In this document: one piece after another, positions 6,749 through 14,468 of the stretch
How the letters are laid out: every line of letters starts with the position of its first letter
Position numbering within the stretch: position 1 is the first letter of the stretch
Source of the DNA: Desulfotignum sp.
GTDB taxonomy: Bacteria; Desulfobacterota; Desulfobacteria; Desulfobacterales; Desulfobacteraceae
Length of the DNA: 15,416 nucleotides
NCBI GenBank assembly: GCA_021737445.1
Contig: JAIPDY010000057.1
Span: 1-15,416, forward strand
Direction of reading: 5' to 3'
Position numbers and translations under genes: made by a program
Notes under the pieces: model-generated
What the model was told of the DNA's origin: nothing
Databases searched by the model: none
What the model saw: the letters and a program-made list of their open reading frames with translations, nothing else

Positions 6749-8059
6749 ATGAAAACAATCCACATCGGCATCCTTGGGTTTGGTGTTGTGGGAACAGGTG
6801 TGGCCTCGCTGCTCACCCAAAAAAAAGATCTGCTGGAATCCAGGATCGGTGCCCGTTTAAATCTGAAAACCATTGCTGATATCGATACTCAGACAGACCG
6901 GGGCATCGATCTTGGCACCACCGCCCTGGTGCAGGATGCCATGGCAGTGCTCACCGATCCTGATATTGATATTGTGGTGGAACTTATCGGCGGTGAGACC
7001 GTTGCCAGAAAGTTTATCCTCACCGCACTGGAAAACAAAAAGCATGTGGTCACGGCCAACAAAGCCCTGCTGGCGGCATTTGGCAATGAACTGGTGAACA
7101 CCGCCCGCAAAAACCAGGCAGACCTGGCTTTTGAAGCCAGCTGCGGCGGGTGCATGCCCATTATCAAAACCCTGCGGGAATCTCTGGTGGCCAATGATAT
7201 CAACACCATGTCCGCCATCTTGAACGGCACCTGCAACTATATTCTTACCCGGATTTCCCAGGATGGGTCCTCTTTTGAAGATGCCTTGAAAACCGCCCAA
7301 AAACTGGGGTTTGCAGAAGCGGAGCCATCCCTGGACATCGACGGTCATGACACGGCCCACAAGCTGGCCATCCTTAATTCTTTGGCCCACGGCATGGAGA
7401 TCAATCTCAAAGATATCCATGTGGAGGGGATCAGGCACATCACTCCCACAGATATTGAATTTGCAAAATCGTTCGGATATACCATCAAACTGCTGGCCAT
7501 CGGTAAATTCCACGGGGATCATGTGGAAGCCCGGGTTCATCCCACCATGATAGATAATGCCAACCCGCTGTCCCATGTGGACCATTCCATGAACGCCATC
7601 GCCATTGATGCAAACGCCACCGGCAAAACCATGCTTTATGGCCGGGGGGCCGGTATGATGCCCACGGCGTCGGCGGTGCTCAGCGATATTGCCGACATTG
7701 CCAGAAATATTATTTGCAGCACCGTGCGCCGGGTCCCCATTCTGGGATATCCGGAAGACAATATCCGAAAGATCCCTATTCTGCCCATGAAAGAGCTGAT
7801 GACAAAATATTACCTGCGGTTTGAAGCCCAGGACCATCCCGGTGTTTTGTCCAGAATTTCAGGTATTCTGGGGGAAAACCGGATCAGCATCAGATCTGTT
7901 CACCAGAAAGGCCGCAACACCAGCGGCAGGGTGCCGGTGGTCATGATTACCCATACTGCCAAAGAAGCATGGGTCCAGACCGCGCTTTCCAAAATATCGG
8001 TCACCGACTGCGTGGTGGGAGATCCCATGGTGATCCGCATTGAAGACGAGGTGGCCTGA
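6749..8059 (+). CDS. hom: Homoserine dehydrogenase with C-terminal ACT domain
   Basis: 436 residues, the standard length for the ACT-bearing monofunctional enzyme. It reduces aspartate semialdehyde to homoserine for threonine and methionine. NAD(P)-binding GFGVVG lies at residues 10-15, VTANKALLA at 101-109, SAILNGTCNYI at 155-165, and the substrate-binding/catalytic segment with EPSLDIDGHDTAHK at 192-205 (Lys205 the likely catalytic lysine). The ACT domain starts near residue 355 (YYLRFEAQDHPGVLSRI) and probably gives feedback control by threonine. ATG 6749 is preferred over an upstream in-frame start at 6629, because that extension would cover the promoter. GGAG lies at 6734-6737. The stop overlaps the thrH start by one base (TGATG). 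Confidence 0.97.
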   Translation: MKTIHIGILGFGVVGTGVASLLTQKKDLLESRIGARLNLKTIADIDTQTDRGIDLGTTALVQDAMAVLTDPDIDIVVELIGGETVARKFILTALENKKHVVTANKALLAAFGNELVNTARKNQADLAFEASCGGCMPIIKTLRESLVANDINTMSAILNGTCNYILTRISQDGSSFEDALKTAQKLGFAEAEPSLDIDGHDTAHKLAILNSLAHGMEINLKDIHVEGIRHITPTDIEFAKSFGYTIKLLAIGKFHGDHVEARVHPTMIDNANPLSHVDHSMNAIAIDANATGKTMLYGRGAGMMPTASAVLSDIADIARNIICSTVRRVPILGYPEDNIRKIPILPMKELMTKYYLRFEAQDHPGVLSRISGILGENRISIRSVHQKGRNTSGRVPVVMITHTAKEAWVQTALSKISVTDCVVGDPMVIRIEDEVA

Positions 8060-8664
8060 TGGATATGCTGGTGGCAGATCTGGAAGGGGTGTTTCTCCCG
8101 GAAATATGGATTAATGTGGCACTGAAAACCGGTATTGAAGAATTGAAACTCACCACCAGGGATATCAGTGACTATAATGTGCTCATGACAAAGCGCCTGT
8201 CGCTTTTAAAGGAAAACCACCTCAAAATCCAGGATATCCAGGATGTGATCGCCACCCTGGACCCCCTTCCCGGGGCAAAGCAGACCCTGGACTGGATCAG
8301 AGCACAATCCCAGATCATCATTTTGTCAGATACGTTTGAAGAGTTTGCCAGGCCCCTGATGGGCAAACTGGGATTTCCAACCCTTTTGTGCCACAGCCTG
8401 ACCATCGATGCACACGGCAATATCACAGACTACAACCTGCGCATTGACAACCAGAAGCACCAGGCGGTTTTGGCCCTGAAGGGGTTGAACTATAAGGTGA
8501 CCGCATTTGGCGATTCCTATAATGATATTGATATGATCCGGGCTGCCCACCAGGGTTTTTTTTTCAGACCTCCTGAGACCGTGATCAAAGATTTTCCCAG
8601 GATACCCGTGGCTGGCAGTTATGATGAACTCAAAACCATGATAACCTCACTGTTGCAGATATGA
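8059..8664 (+). CDS. thrH: ThrH: phosphoserine phosphatase / homoserine phosphotransferase (HAD family)
   Basis: 201 residues, close to the ~205 of Pseudomonas ThrH. In that family the enzyme moves the phosphate of phosphoserine onto homoserine (or releases it), linking serine and threonine synthesis without the ATP-dependent ThrB kinase. The signature is the HAD motif I variant DLEGVFLPEIW (nucleophile Asp7, with Glu9 where most HADs have Asp) and motif III GDSYNDIDM. The central ILSDTFEEFARP segment supplies motif II (Ser). Position directly after hom, sharing one base with it, supports a threonine-pathway role. The end overlaps hldA by 4 bases (ATGA). A GmhB-type heptose phosphatase was considered because of hldA, but the motif is specific to ThrH. 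Confidence 0.92.
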   Translation: MDMLVADLEGVFLPEIWINVALKTGIEELKLTTRDISDYNVLMTKRLSLLKENHLKIQDIQDVIATLDPLPGAKQTLDWIRAQSQIIILSDTFEEFARPLMGKLGFPTLLCHSLTIDAHGNITDYNLRIDNQKHQAVLALKGLNYKVTAFGDSYNDIDMIRAAHQGFFFRPPETVIKDFPRIPVAGSYDELKTMITSLLQI

Positions 8665-9623
8665 GTATGGATATTGACCGTTTCAGACAGATCCGGGTTC
8701 TGGTGATCGGTGACCTGATGATCGACGAATATTTATGGGGCCGGGTGGAGCGCATCTCTCCGGAAGCCCCGGTCCCCATTGTGACAGTGGAAAAGGAAAA
8801 CCATGCCCTGGGGGGTGCCGGCAATGTGGTCAACAATCTGACAGCCATGGGTGCCAGGGTGTTTGCCGTGGGCACGGCCGGAACCGGCAGGGCCGGCCGG
8901 ATGATTTTTAAAAAACTTGAAGAACTGGGGGTGGAGACCCTTGGCATCATAAGTGAACCGGACCGGCCCACCACCCTGAAAACCCGCATCATTGCCTCCA
9001 GCCAGCAGGTGCTGCGCATTGACCGGGAGATCAAGCGGCCCATAAGTGCCGGGACACTGGAGCATCTGGTAGAAATTATCCGCTCCAGGATAGACCGGGT
9101 GGACCTGATCATTATTTCCGATTATGACAAGGGGCTTGTTACGGGTGAACTGGTCCGCCGCTCCGTTGAGCTGGCAAAAAAAAACAGGGTGTTGATCCTG
9201 GCTGACCCCAAAGCCCTGCGGTTTGAAAAATATGCCCGGGTATCGGTTCTCACCCCAAACCGGAAAGAGGCGGCCCAGGCCGCCAACATGGAAATTGACT
9301 CCCGGCAGGACCTGTTTGCTGCAGGCGAAAAGCTCATGGAGAAAGTGGGCCTGGACAGACTGGTGATCACCTGCGGCAGGGACGGCATGGTTTTGTTTGA
9401 AACCGGGGCCCGGCCCCATGTCATCGCCTCCAATGCCCGGCAGGTGTTTGATGTGTCCGGGGCCGGAGACACGGTCATCTCATTGCTGGGCCTGGGCCTG
9501 GCATCAGGGGCCTCGTTTCTGGACAGTGCCCTGGTGGCCAATGCCGGTGCCGGTATCGTGGTGGGCAAAGTGGGTACAGCCACGCCGACCATTGAAGAAC
9601 TCAAACATGCGTTAAAGGGCTGA
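8661..9623 (+). CDS. hldA: D-glycero-beta-D-manno-heptose-7-phosphate kinase (stand-alone)
   Basis: 320 residues of the PfkB/ribokinase fold. It makes heptose 1,7-bisphosphate on the way to ADP-heptose for the inner core of lipopolysaccharide. N-terminal VIGDLMIDEYLWG (15-27), RISPEAPVPIV (31-41) and LGGAGNVVNNL (50-60) are typical of RfaE1. DVSGAGDTV (264-272) holds the catalytic Asp270. The nucleotidyltransferase half present in E. coli HldE is absent: the protein stops right after the kinase domain, so a separate HldC is needed elsewhere. The start overlaps the thrH stop by 4 bases. After the stop (9624-9692) there is no clear terminator, only A/T-rich DNA and a G7 run before the tRNA promoter. 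Confidence 0.93.
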   Translation: MSMDIDRFRQIRVLVIGDLMIDEYLWGRVERISPEAPVPIVTVEKENHALGGAGNVVNNLTAMGARVFAVGTAGTGRAGRMIFKKLEELGVETLGIISEPDRPTTLKTRIIASSQQVLRIDREIKRPISAGTLEHLVEIIRSRIDRVDLIIISDYDKGLVTGELVRRSVELAKKNRVLILADPKALRFEKYARVSVLTPNRKEAAQAANMEIDSRQDLFAAGEKLMEKVGLDRLVITCGRDGMVLFETGARPHVIASNARQVFDVSGAGDTVISLLGLGLASGASFLDSALVANAGAGIVVGKVGTATPTIEELKHALKG

Positions 9624-9692
9624 TCCATCCAATTTAAATCGATGTCAGGGAGATAAAAGCCTTGGGGGGGCAATAAAAATTTAATAAAACCC

Positions 9693-9721
9693 TTGACCTG
9701 GATTAATTTTTAGCCTATATT
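9693..9721 (+). promoter_or_regulatory. Strong sigma-70 promoter of the initiator tRNA gene
   Basis: TTGACC (9693-9698), exactly 17 bases, TATATT (9716-9721); five of six matches in each box. Upstream, about 9671-9688 is almost pure A/T (AATAAAAATTTAATAAAA), resembling an UP element of stable-RNA promoters. The tRNA begins 11 bases after the -10 box. Confidence 0.75.
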
Positions 9722-9732
9722 TATCAAGTTGT

Positions 9733-9809
<77 letters not shown>

Positions 9810-9817
9810 AAGAAACT

Positions 9818-9849
9818 AAGGGGTTCAGCGTTCGGCGCTGCCCCTTTTT
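9818..9849 (+). terminator. Rho-independent terminator of the initiator tRNA
   Basis: Hairpin AAGGGG-TT-CAGCG, loop TTCGG, CGCTG-CCCC followed by TTTTT. The stem has nine G/C-rich pairs with a 2-base bulge, and it starts 8 bases after the CCA end. On the minus strand it would be followed by a looser T-rich stretch, so it might also weakly stop transcription coming from the NlpC-like gene. Confidence 0.85.
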
Positions 9850-9871
9850 GTGATTTTGGAACAACGGTTCA

Positions 9872-10426
9872 TCACTCAGGCCTGAGCATGGTGTCTTTCA
9901 ACCGGTAAAATCCCATAAGGTTTTCCATCCAATAGGCATAAAAAACAAGGTTGTCGCTGTGAAAGGTGATGACCTGGCTGCGCTTTTCAGACGCATAGAT
10001 CAGATGAAGCCGTCCGGTTTTTTCAATATCATAGATCAGTGCGGCAAGCTGGTTGTCCAGTACCATGAGATCCCCTTTCTGAATCCGGCTCTCATCTACC
10101 TTTTGTGTGTGTTGCAGCAAATTGGCCATGGGCAGGTAACCATGGTATCTCAATCCGGCCAGCTGGGCGGCTTTGGAATAGATGGAAAAAAAAAGATAGG
10201 AGTTGTCAGAGGTTCCGGATGTCAGCGGGTTGCCCCCATATTGATAGGGGATCCCGACAAACTGTCTGGCCACGGCAGGGATGTTCTGCCGGAATATTTC
10301 TTGTTTATCACGGGCCATGGTTCTTTCCGGCTTTTGATTGAACGGGTTTTTTTCAAATTGCACCCCCCATGCAGAGAATGCATTTAAAAGAATCAGCGCT
10401 GACACGGTAAAGATATATTTTTTCAT
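9872..10426 (-). CDS. Secreted NlpC/P60-fold protein lacking catalytic residues
   Basis: 184 residues with a signal peptide (MKKYIFTVSALILLNAFSAWG, likely cut near residue 21), so periplasmic. The NlpC/P60 pattern is recognisable: ARQFVGIPYQYGGNPL (53-68), where the family has a xGxPYxxGG block, then SDNSYLFF (73-80), where the family has DCSG with the catalytic Cys. LQKGDL-type IQKGDLMVL follows (115-123), then AALIY (128-132), where HVGIY is expected, and IYAS (143-146), where xHAS is expected. Cys is Asn75, the catalytic His is Ala128 and the third residue is Tyr144, so peptidase activity is not expected. It may bind peptidoglycan or another ligand. The ATG at 10426 is preceded by AAGGGA at 7 bases. 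It stands alone between the tRNA terminator and a divergent gene. Confidence 0.72.
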   Translation of the reverse strand: MKKYIFTVSALILLNAFSAWGVQFEKNPFNQKPERTMARDKQEIFRQNIPAVARQFVGIPYQYGGNPLTSGTSDNSYLFFSIYSKAAQLAGLRYHGYLPMANLLQHTQKVDESRIQKGDLMVLDNQLAALIYDIEKTGRLHLIYASEKRSQVITFHSDNLVFYAYWMENLMGFYRLKDTMLRPE

Positions 10427-10463
10427 TATTTTCCCTTGTATTTGAGAACCTTTATGCCATATA

Positions 10464-10492
10464 AAGATAGGATATTATCAGGGAAAATACAA
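10464..10492 (-). promoter_or_regulatory. Possible sigma-70 promoter of the NlpC-like gene
   Basis: Read on the minus strand: TTGTAT (plus 10487-10492), 17-base spacer, TATCTT (plus 10464-10469). Four of six matches in each box; leader about 30 bases. I see no comparably clear plus-strand promoter for the DHH-CBS gene in the rest of the divergent gap (10427-10588). Confidence 0.4.
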
Positions 10493-10588
10493 GTCATATC
10501 CGTGATCAGTATGGGGGTGACTCTGCTGATTTAACCCGACAGCATAAATATTTTTTAAACGTTGTTACAAACACCAAAAAAAAATGTT

Positions 10589-11890
10589 ATGAAAATTGTG
10601 ACCACCCACAAGGGATCAGATTTTGACGCCCTGGCCAGTCTTGTTGCAGCAACACTTATCTATCCGGATGCAAAACCCGTGCTTCCAGGCACCATCAATG
10701 AAAACCTCAAACCGTTTCTGGCCATTCACAAGGATCTGTTTGCATTTCAATCCCCTGGTGAAATAAACCTGGATCAGGTGGACACCCTTATTGTGGTGGA
10801 TACCCATTCCTGGGGACGTCTGGACAGCCATCTGGCTGTTTTAAGGGAAAAACCGGATCTTGAGATCATTGCCTGGGACCATCACACGGCAGGGGATATG
10901 GCAGTGACACAACCCCATTTCAGAGAAACCGGGGCCTGCGTAACCCAGCTTGTCGGGGAGATTAAGGAAAAAAGGCTTTTGATCACCCCCATCCAGGCCA
11001 CCTTGTTCCTCATGGGCCTTTACGAAGATACCGGTAACCTGACCTTTCCCTCCACCCTGGCGGAAGATGCCCACACAGCCGGATTTCTGCTGGACAGAAA
11101 AGCAGATCTGAATATTTTGAGCACCTTTTTAAAGCAGGCGTATGCAAAAAAGCATAAAGACATTCTTTTTGATATGATCAAGACAGGAGAAAAGGTTAAA
11201 TTGTCAGGATTTTCAGTGGTGTTCTCAAAACTGGATCTTTATGGCCGGGTTCAGAATCTGGCCATGGTGGTGCAGATGTACAAGGAGATCGCCAATGCAG
11301 ATGCCGCATTCGGTATTTTTCGGGACATGGAGCAAAACAGATGCATGGTGATCGGCAGAAGCGGTGTGGATGAGATCGATCTCAGCCTGATCATGCGCAG
11401 CCTGGGGGGCGGGGGGCACCCCGGTGCCGGATCCGCCCTGATCAAGGCGGCCAACCCGGAAGTTGTCCAGGAGATGATCGTGGAGATGATAAACGGGAAC
11501 CGGCAATCTTCGGTCATGCTGTCGGATATCATGTCCTATCCCGTGGTGAAGGTGCATGAGGATACGCCCGTGGAAAAAGCGATGATGATCCTGCGGGACC
11601 TGGGATGCACAGGCATGCCTGTGGTGGATTCAGACGATCGCATTGTGGGGGTGGTGTCCAGGCGGGATTTTAAAAAAGTGCGCAAATCAAAACAGATGGC
11701 TGCCCCTGTCAAAGCGTTCATGACCCGGGATGTGGTTACCATTTCCCATGATAAAAGCGCGGTGGAGGTGGCCCGGCTCATGATCAGGCATGATATCGGT
11801 CGGGTGCCGGTGATCAAGGATGACAGGATTATCGGCATCATCACCCGGTCAGATGTGATGGTCTATTTTTATGACATGCTGCCTGATTAG
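10589..11890 (+). CDS. DHH-DHHA1 phosphoesterase with tandem CBS domains
   Basis: 433 residues, cytoplasmic. The DHH domain carries all metal-binding motifs: HKGSDFDALAS (7-17), VVDTHSWGRL (69-78), WDHHTAG (96-102) and GLYEDTGN (143-150). The DHHA1 domain ends with SLGGGGHPGAGSA (271-283). Two CBS domains follow (about 312-365 and 376-430). Such enzymes cleave short oligonucleotides or cyclic dinucleotides (NrnA, GdpP-type), and CBS pairs bind adenosine nucleotides. The same N-terminal architecture is fused to a CCA/poly(A) nucleotidyltransferase in several bacteria. Here the protein stops after CBS2 and no such domain follows. ATG 10589 (MKIVTTHKG) is chosen over an in-frame TTG at 10562 because the family motif starts there; no clear Shine-Dalgarno, only an A9 tract upstream. 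The stop overlaps the convergent oleC stop by 4 bases. Substrate unknown. Confidence 0.88.
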   Translation: MKIVTTHKGSDFDALASLVAATLIYPDAKPVLPGTINENLKPFLAIHKDLFAFQSPGEINLDQVDTLIVVDTHSWGRLDSHLAVLREKPDLEIIAWDHHTAGDMAVTQPHFRETGACVTQLVGEIKEKRLLITPIQATLFLMGLYEDTGNLTFPSTLAEDAHTAGFLLDRKADLNILSTFLKQAYAKKHKDILFDMIKTGEKVKLSGFSVVFSKLDLYGRVQNLAMVVQMYKEIANADAAFGIFRDMEQNRCMVIGRSGVDEIDLSLIMRSLGGGGHPGAGSALIKAANPEVVQEMIVEMINGNRQSSVMLSDIMSYPVVKVHEDTPVEKAMMILRDLGCTGMPVVDSDDRIVGVVSRRDFKKVRKSKQMAAPVKAFMTRDVVTISHDKSAVEVARLMIRHDIGRVPVIKDDRIIGIITRSDVMVYFYDMLPD

Positions 11891-13539
11891 CTGTTTTGCA
11901 ACAGCTTTTTCGCCTTGACTGCCAGTTTTTCCCTGAAGATTTTGGAGTTGTGCCGGATATCCACAGGAAAATTTTTTTCAATGAAAATATGGTTTATATC
12001 AGCAGTCAAAGGTGTGGCTCCGGCCAGTGCCAGCAGTTCTTCAATAAACCGGGGTTCATTATCGATGTGAGAGCAGGGTTCCACAAAAACCACGGGTATC
12101 TGGCGGTTCATGGGGCCCACGCCGGTCAGTGCACTCCGGTAAACCTTTTTATGATTGTTGAAAATCGCTTCCACGGGAATGGTGAACAAAGTTTGTTTCT
12201 CAGTGACGACCCGGTGGCTTTTTCGTCCGCAGAACCAGATCCGGCCCTTTGAATCCATCCACCCCAGGTCCCCCATGCGGTGCCAGACACGGCCGTCAGA
12301 ATCAGGAATCTTGGCCAGCAGATCGGATTCACGGTTGTTGAAATAGTGTTCTGTTACCAGGTCGGCCTTGACCGTGATCTCTCCCACCTGTTTTCTGGAA
12401 ACCATCAAAGATTCTCTGATATGGGTAATGGGGTCATCCGTGATTTTGATCAGCTGCACCCGGGTGTTTTCAATGGGCCGGCCGATACACAGGCCGAATC
12501 CTTTTTCCGTGAGCTGCCTGGTTTCAGACAAAATCTCCCGGGAGGCAATGGAGATGACCGGCACAGCTTCAGTGGCCCCATAAGGGGTGTGGATCTGGGT
12601 CTCTTCTGACAGCAGGGCGGAAAACTGTTCAATATTGGCCGGTGACACCGGGGCCCCGGCAGAAACCACCCGGCGCAGGCACGGCAGTTTTATGCCGTGT
12701 TCTTTGCCATATTTTCCCACCCGGTTCAGCAGGGCAGGGGAGGCGAACATATTGGTGACCCCGTGGTTTTCAATGGCTTCAATAATTTTTTTTGGATCTG
12801 CCTTGGCCGGCTGGGTGGGATCCATGTCCGGAATGACAGCGGTCATGCCCAGGGCCGGGTCAAACAGGGCAAACAAAGGAAATGTGGGCAGATCGATTTC
12901 ATCGGGTCCGATATTGAAATGGGCCTGAATCTGTTTTATCTGGGCATCAAAATTGCCGTGGGTGTAAACCACGCCCTTGGCCGGGCCTGTGGAGCCGGTG
13001 GTAAATACAATGGCTGCGGTTTCATCCCGGGTGGTCTGGGCCTGGGCAAAGGGTTTTTGTTCACCTGTCAGAAGCTGTTTAAAGGTATGTCCGCCCCAGA
13101 ACCTTCTGCGGCCCACGGTGACCCAGTGCCGGACCTGTTTGAAATATCCGGGTTTCAGCATTCTGAGCACATGGGCTTTTTCAATGCCGATAAACGCTTT
13201 GGGCCGGCCCTGGTGAAGGCATTGCAGCATCCGGTCAATACCCATGCCCGGATCCACCACCACAGGCACGGCCCCCGTTTTGAACATGGCAAACACAATG
13301 ATGAAAAACGCCATGCCCGGCGGTACCATGAGAATGGTTCGGGTTCCTCTGACAATACCGATGCTTTCCAGACCAAAAGCCATGCGGTCAGACAGCTGGT
13401 CCAGCTGTCTGAAGGTGAGCTGGCTGTAAAGGACGTGGCCGTGTTTGTCCCGGCCTGCAGGATAAACCACTGCCCGCTTGAAGGGAGCAGACCGGGCGGT
13501 TTTTTTCAGACTTGATGCAATATTGGTGTAGGTGGTCAT
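11887..13539 (-). CDS. oleC: OleC, beta-lactone synthetase (AMP-binding enzyme)
   Basis: 550 residues of the acyl-adenylate superfamily. OleC converts the 2-alkyl-3-hydroxyacid to a cis-beta-lactone with ATP. Hallmarks that separate it from acyl-CoA ligases are seen: FTTGSTGPAKGVVYTHGN (179-196), LPTFPLFALFDPALG (217-231) followed by VIPDMDPTQPA, and PYGATEAVPV (319-328). The C-terminal HNSKIFREKL holds the conserved lysine of adenylation. No signal peptide. The start ATG overlaps the oleB stop (ATGA), with AAAGAG about 6 bases upstream. The end overlaps the convergent DHH-CBS stop by 4 bases, leaving no room for a terminator between them. Confidence 0.94.
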   Translation of the reverse strand: MTTYTNIASSLKKTARSAPFKRAVVYPAGRDKHGHVLYSQLTFRQLDQLSDRMAFGLESIGIVRGTRTILMVPPGMAFFIIVFAMFKTGAVPVVVDPGMGIDRMLQCLHQGRPKAFIGIEKAHVLRMLKPGYFKQVRHWVTVGRRRFWGGHTFKQLLTGEQKPFAQAQTTRDETAAIVFTTGSTGPAKGVVYTHGNFDAQIKQIQAHFNIGPDEIDLPTFPLFALFDPALGMTAVIPDMDPTQPAKADPKKIIEAIENHGVTNMFASPALLNRVGKYGKEHGIKLPCLRRVVSAGAPVSPANIEQFSALLSEETQIHTPYGATEAVPVISIASREILSETRQLTEKGFGLCIGRPIENTRVQLIKITDDPITHIRESLMVSRKQVGEITVKADLVTEHYFNNRESDLLAKIPDSDGRVWHRMGDLGWMDSKGRIWFCGRKSHRVVTEKQTLFTIPVEAIFNNHKKVYRSALTGVGPMNRQIPVVFVEPCSHIDNEPRFIEELLALAGATPLTADINHIFIEKNFPVDIRHNSKIFREKLAVKAKKLLQNS

Positions 13540-14468
13540 AAACAGCTCTTTGTTTTATCAAAAAATCGGTAAATATGGTCAAAGGTCTCTTCTGGCTTGT
13601 CTTCAAACAGGTAGTGGCCGGCATCTTCAAACAGATGGAACCCGGCCCCGGGCAGCCGGTCCAGAAATTCATCCAGAAAACAGGTATCAAACACAAAATC
13701 TTTTGCCCCCCATAAAAACAGTACCTGGTCCGGATGTAGGCGCGTTAGATGCCTGTCCACCCGGTCCACCACCTCCCAGCTTTTGTCTGTGTGATCCAGG
13801 GGGATGTCCTGGACAAATTTCAAGGTGGCGATCCGGTTTTTCCAGCAGTTATAGGGGGCTGTAAGTCCTTTTTTCACCCGGGAGGACAGGCCGGTGCTGG
13901 CCCCAAGATAAAGTGCCCCTAAAGAAAACAGGTTTGCCCCCAGAATGGCAGGCACTGCAAACCAGTTCATCTTTTTGATCAGCCACAGAACCAGGGGAAA
14001 CCGTTTGTTGGCCGGCAGAAAAAACCCGGCTGTGTTGGTGATGACCAGTTTGTCCACCCGGTCCAGGTTGTCAAGGGCCCAGGCAAGCCCGATCATGCCG
14101 CCCCAGTCATGGACAATCAGGCTGAGCCTGCCTTCAGGCACTGTGTGCGCCACCAGTGCATCCAGGTCTTTCACCCGGGATGCCAGGGTGTAGTCATAGG
14201 CGCTTGCATCAGGCTTGTCTGAAAAACCGCAGCCGATATGGTCCGGCACCAGGGTCCTGAAATCTTTTGACAGGCCGTGCACAAGGTTGCGGAAATAAAA
14301 CGACCAGGTGGGATTGCCGTGGACCATGAGCACGGGCGGGCCAGACCCCTCGTCCAGGTAATGCAGGGTATGTCCGTTGATATCCAGGTAATGGGGGGCA
14401 AACGGATACAGATCCTCAAATCCCTTTGTGGAAACCATGCGGCTGTTGATGCACCGTTCGGTTACCAT
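13536..14468 (-). CDS. oleB: OleB, beta-lactone decarboxylase (haloalkane-dehalogenase-like hydrolase)
   Basis: 310 residues, alpha/beta hydrolase fold. OleB opens and decarboxylates the beta-lactone from OleC to a cis-alkene. Visible: HGNPTWSF (50-57) with the haloalkane-dehalogenase-type Trp55, the nucleophile elbow VHDWGGMIG (119-127) with Asp121, the acid near GAKDFVFD (255-261, Asp257) and the catalytic His285 in EDAGHYLFED. Alone it could be read as a haloalkane dehalogenase. The position between oleA and oleC decides the call. The start is taken at the ATG that overlaps the oleA stop by 7 bases; an internal ATG at 14438 (MVSTKGF) is possible. Confidence 0.92.
   Translation of the reverse strand: MVTERCINSRMVSTKGFEDLYPFAPHYLDINGHTLHYLDEGSGPPVLMVHGNPTWSFYFRNLVHGLSKDFRTLVPDHIGCGFSDKPDASAYDYTLASRVKDLDALVAHTVPEGRLSLIVHDWGGMIGLAWALDNLDRVDKLVITNTAGFFLPANKRFPLVLWLIKKMNWFAVPAILGANLFSLGALYLGASTGLSSRVKKGLTAPYNCWKNRIATLKFVQDIPLDHTDKSWEVVDRVDRHLTRLHPDQVLFLWGAKDFVFDTCFLDEFLDRLPGAGFHLFEDAGHYLFEDKPEETFDHIYRFFDKTKSCL

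Noticed and set aside
6857..7837. 326-codon open frame on the minus strand inside hom
   Set aside because: It runs antisense to a complete, well-conserved hom. Its composition (many Gly, His, Ile, Gln) is typical of a shadow frame, and it shows no family motif.
8059..8664. HAD protein next to hldA read as the heptose bisphosphate phosphatase GmhB
   Set aside because: The motif DLEGVFLPEIW and the position after hom are specific to ThrH.
12697..13515. 272-codon open frame on the plus strand inside oleC
   Set aside because: Antisense shadow of oleC, low-complexity composition, no recognisable domain or ribosome-binding site.
13536..14468. Haloalkane dehalogenase
   Set aside because: The fold and residues match that superfamily, but its place between oleA and oleC identifies OleB.
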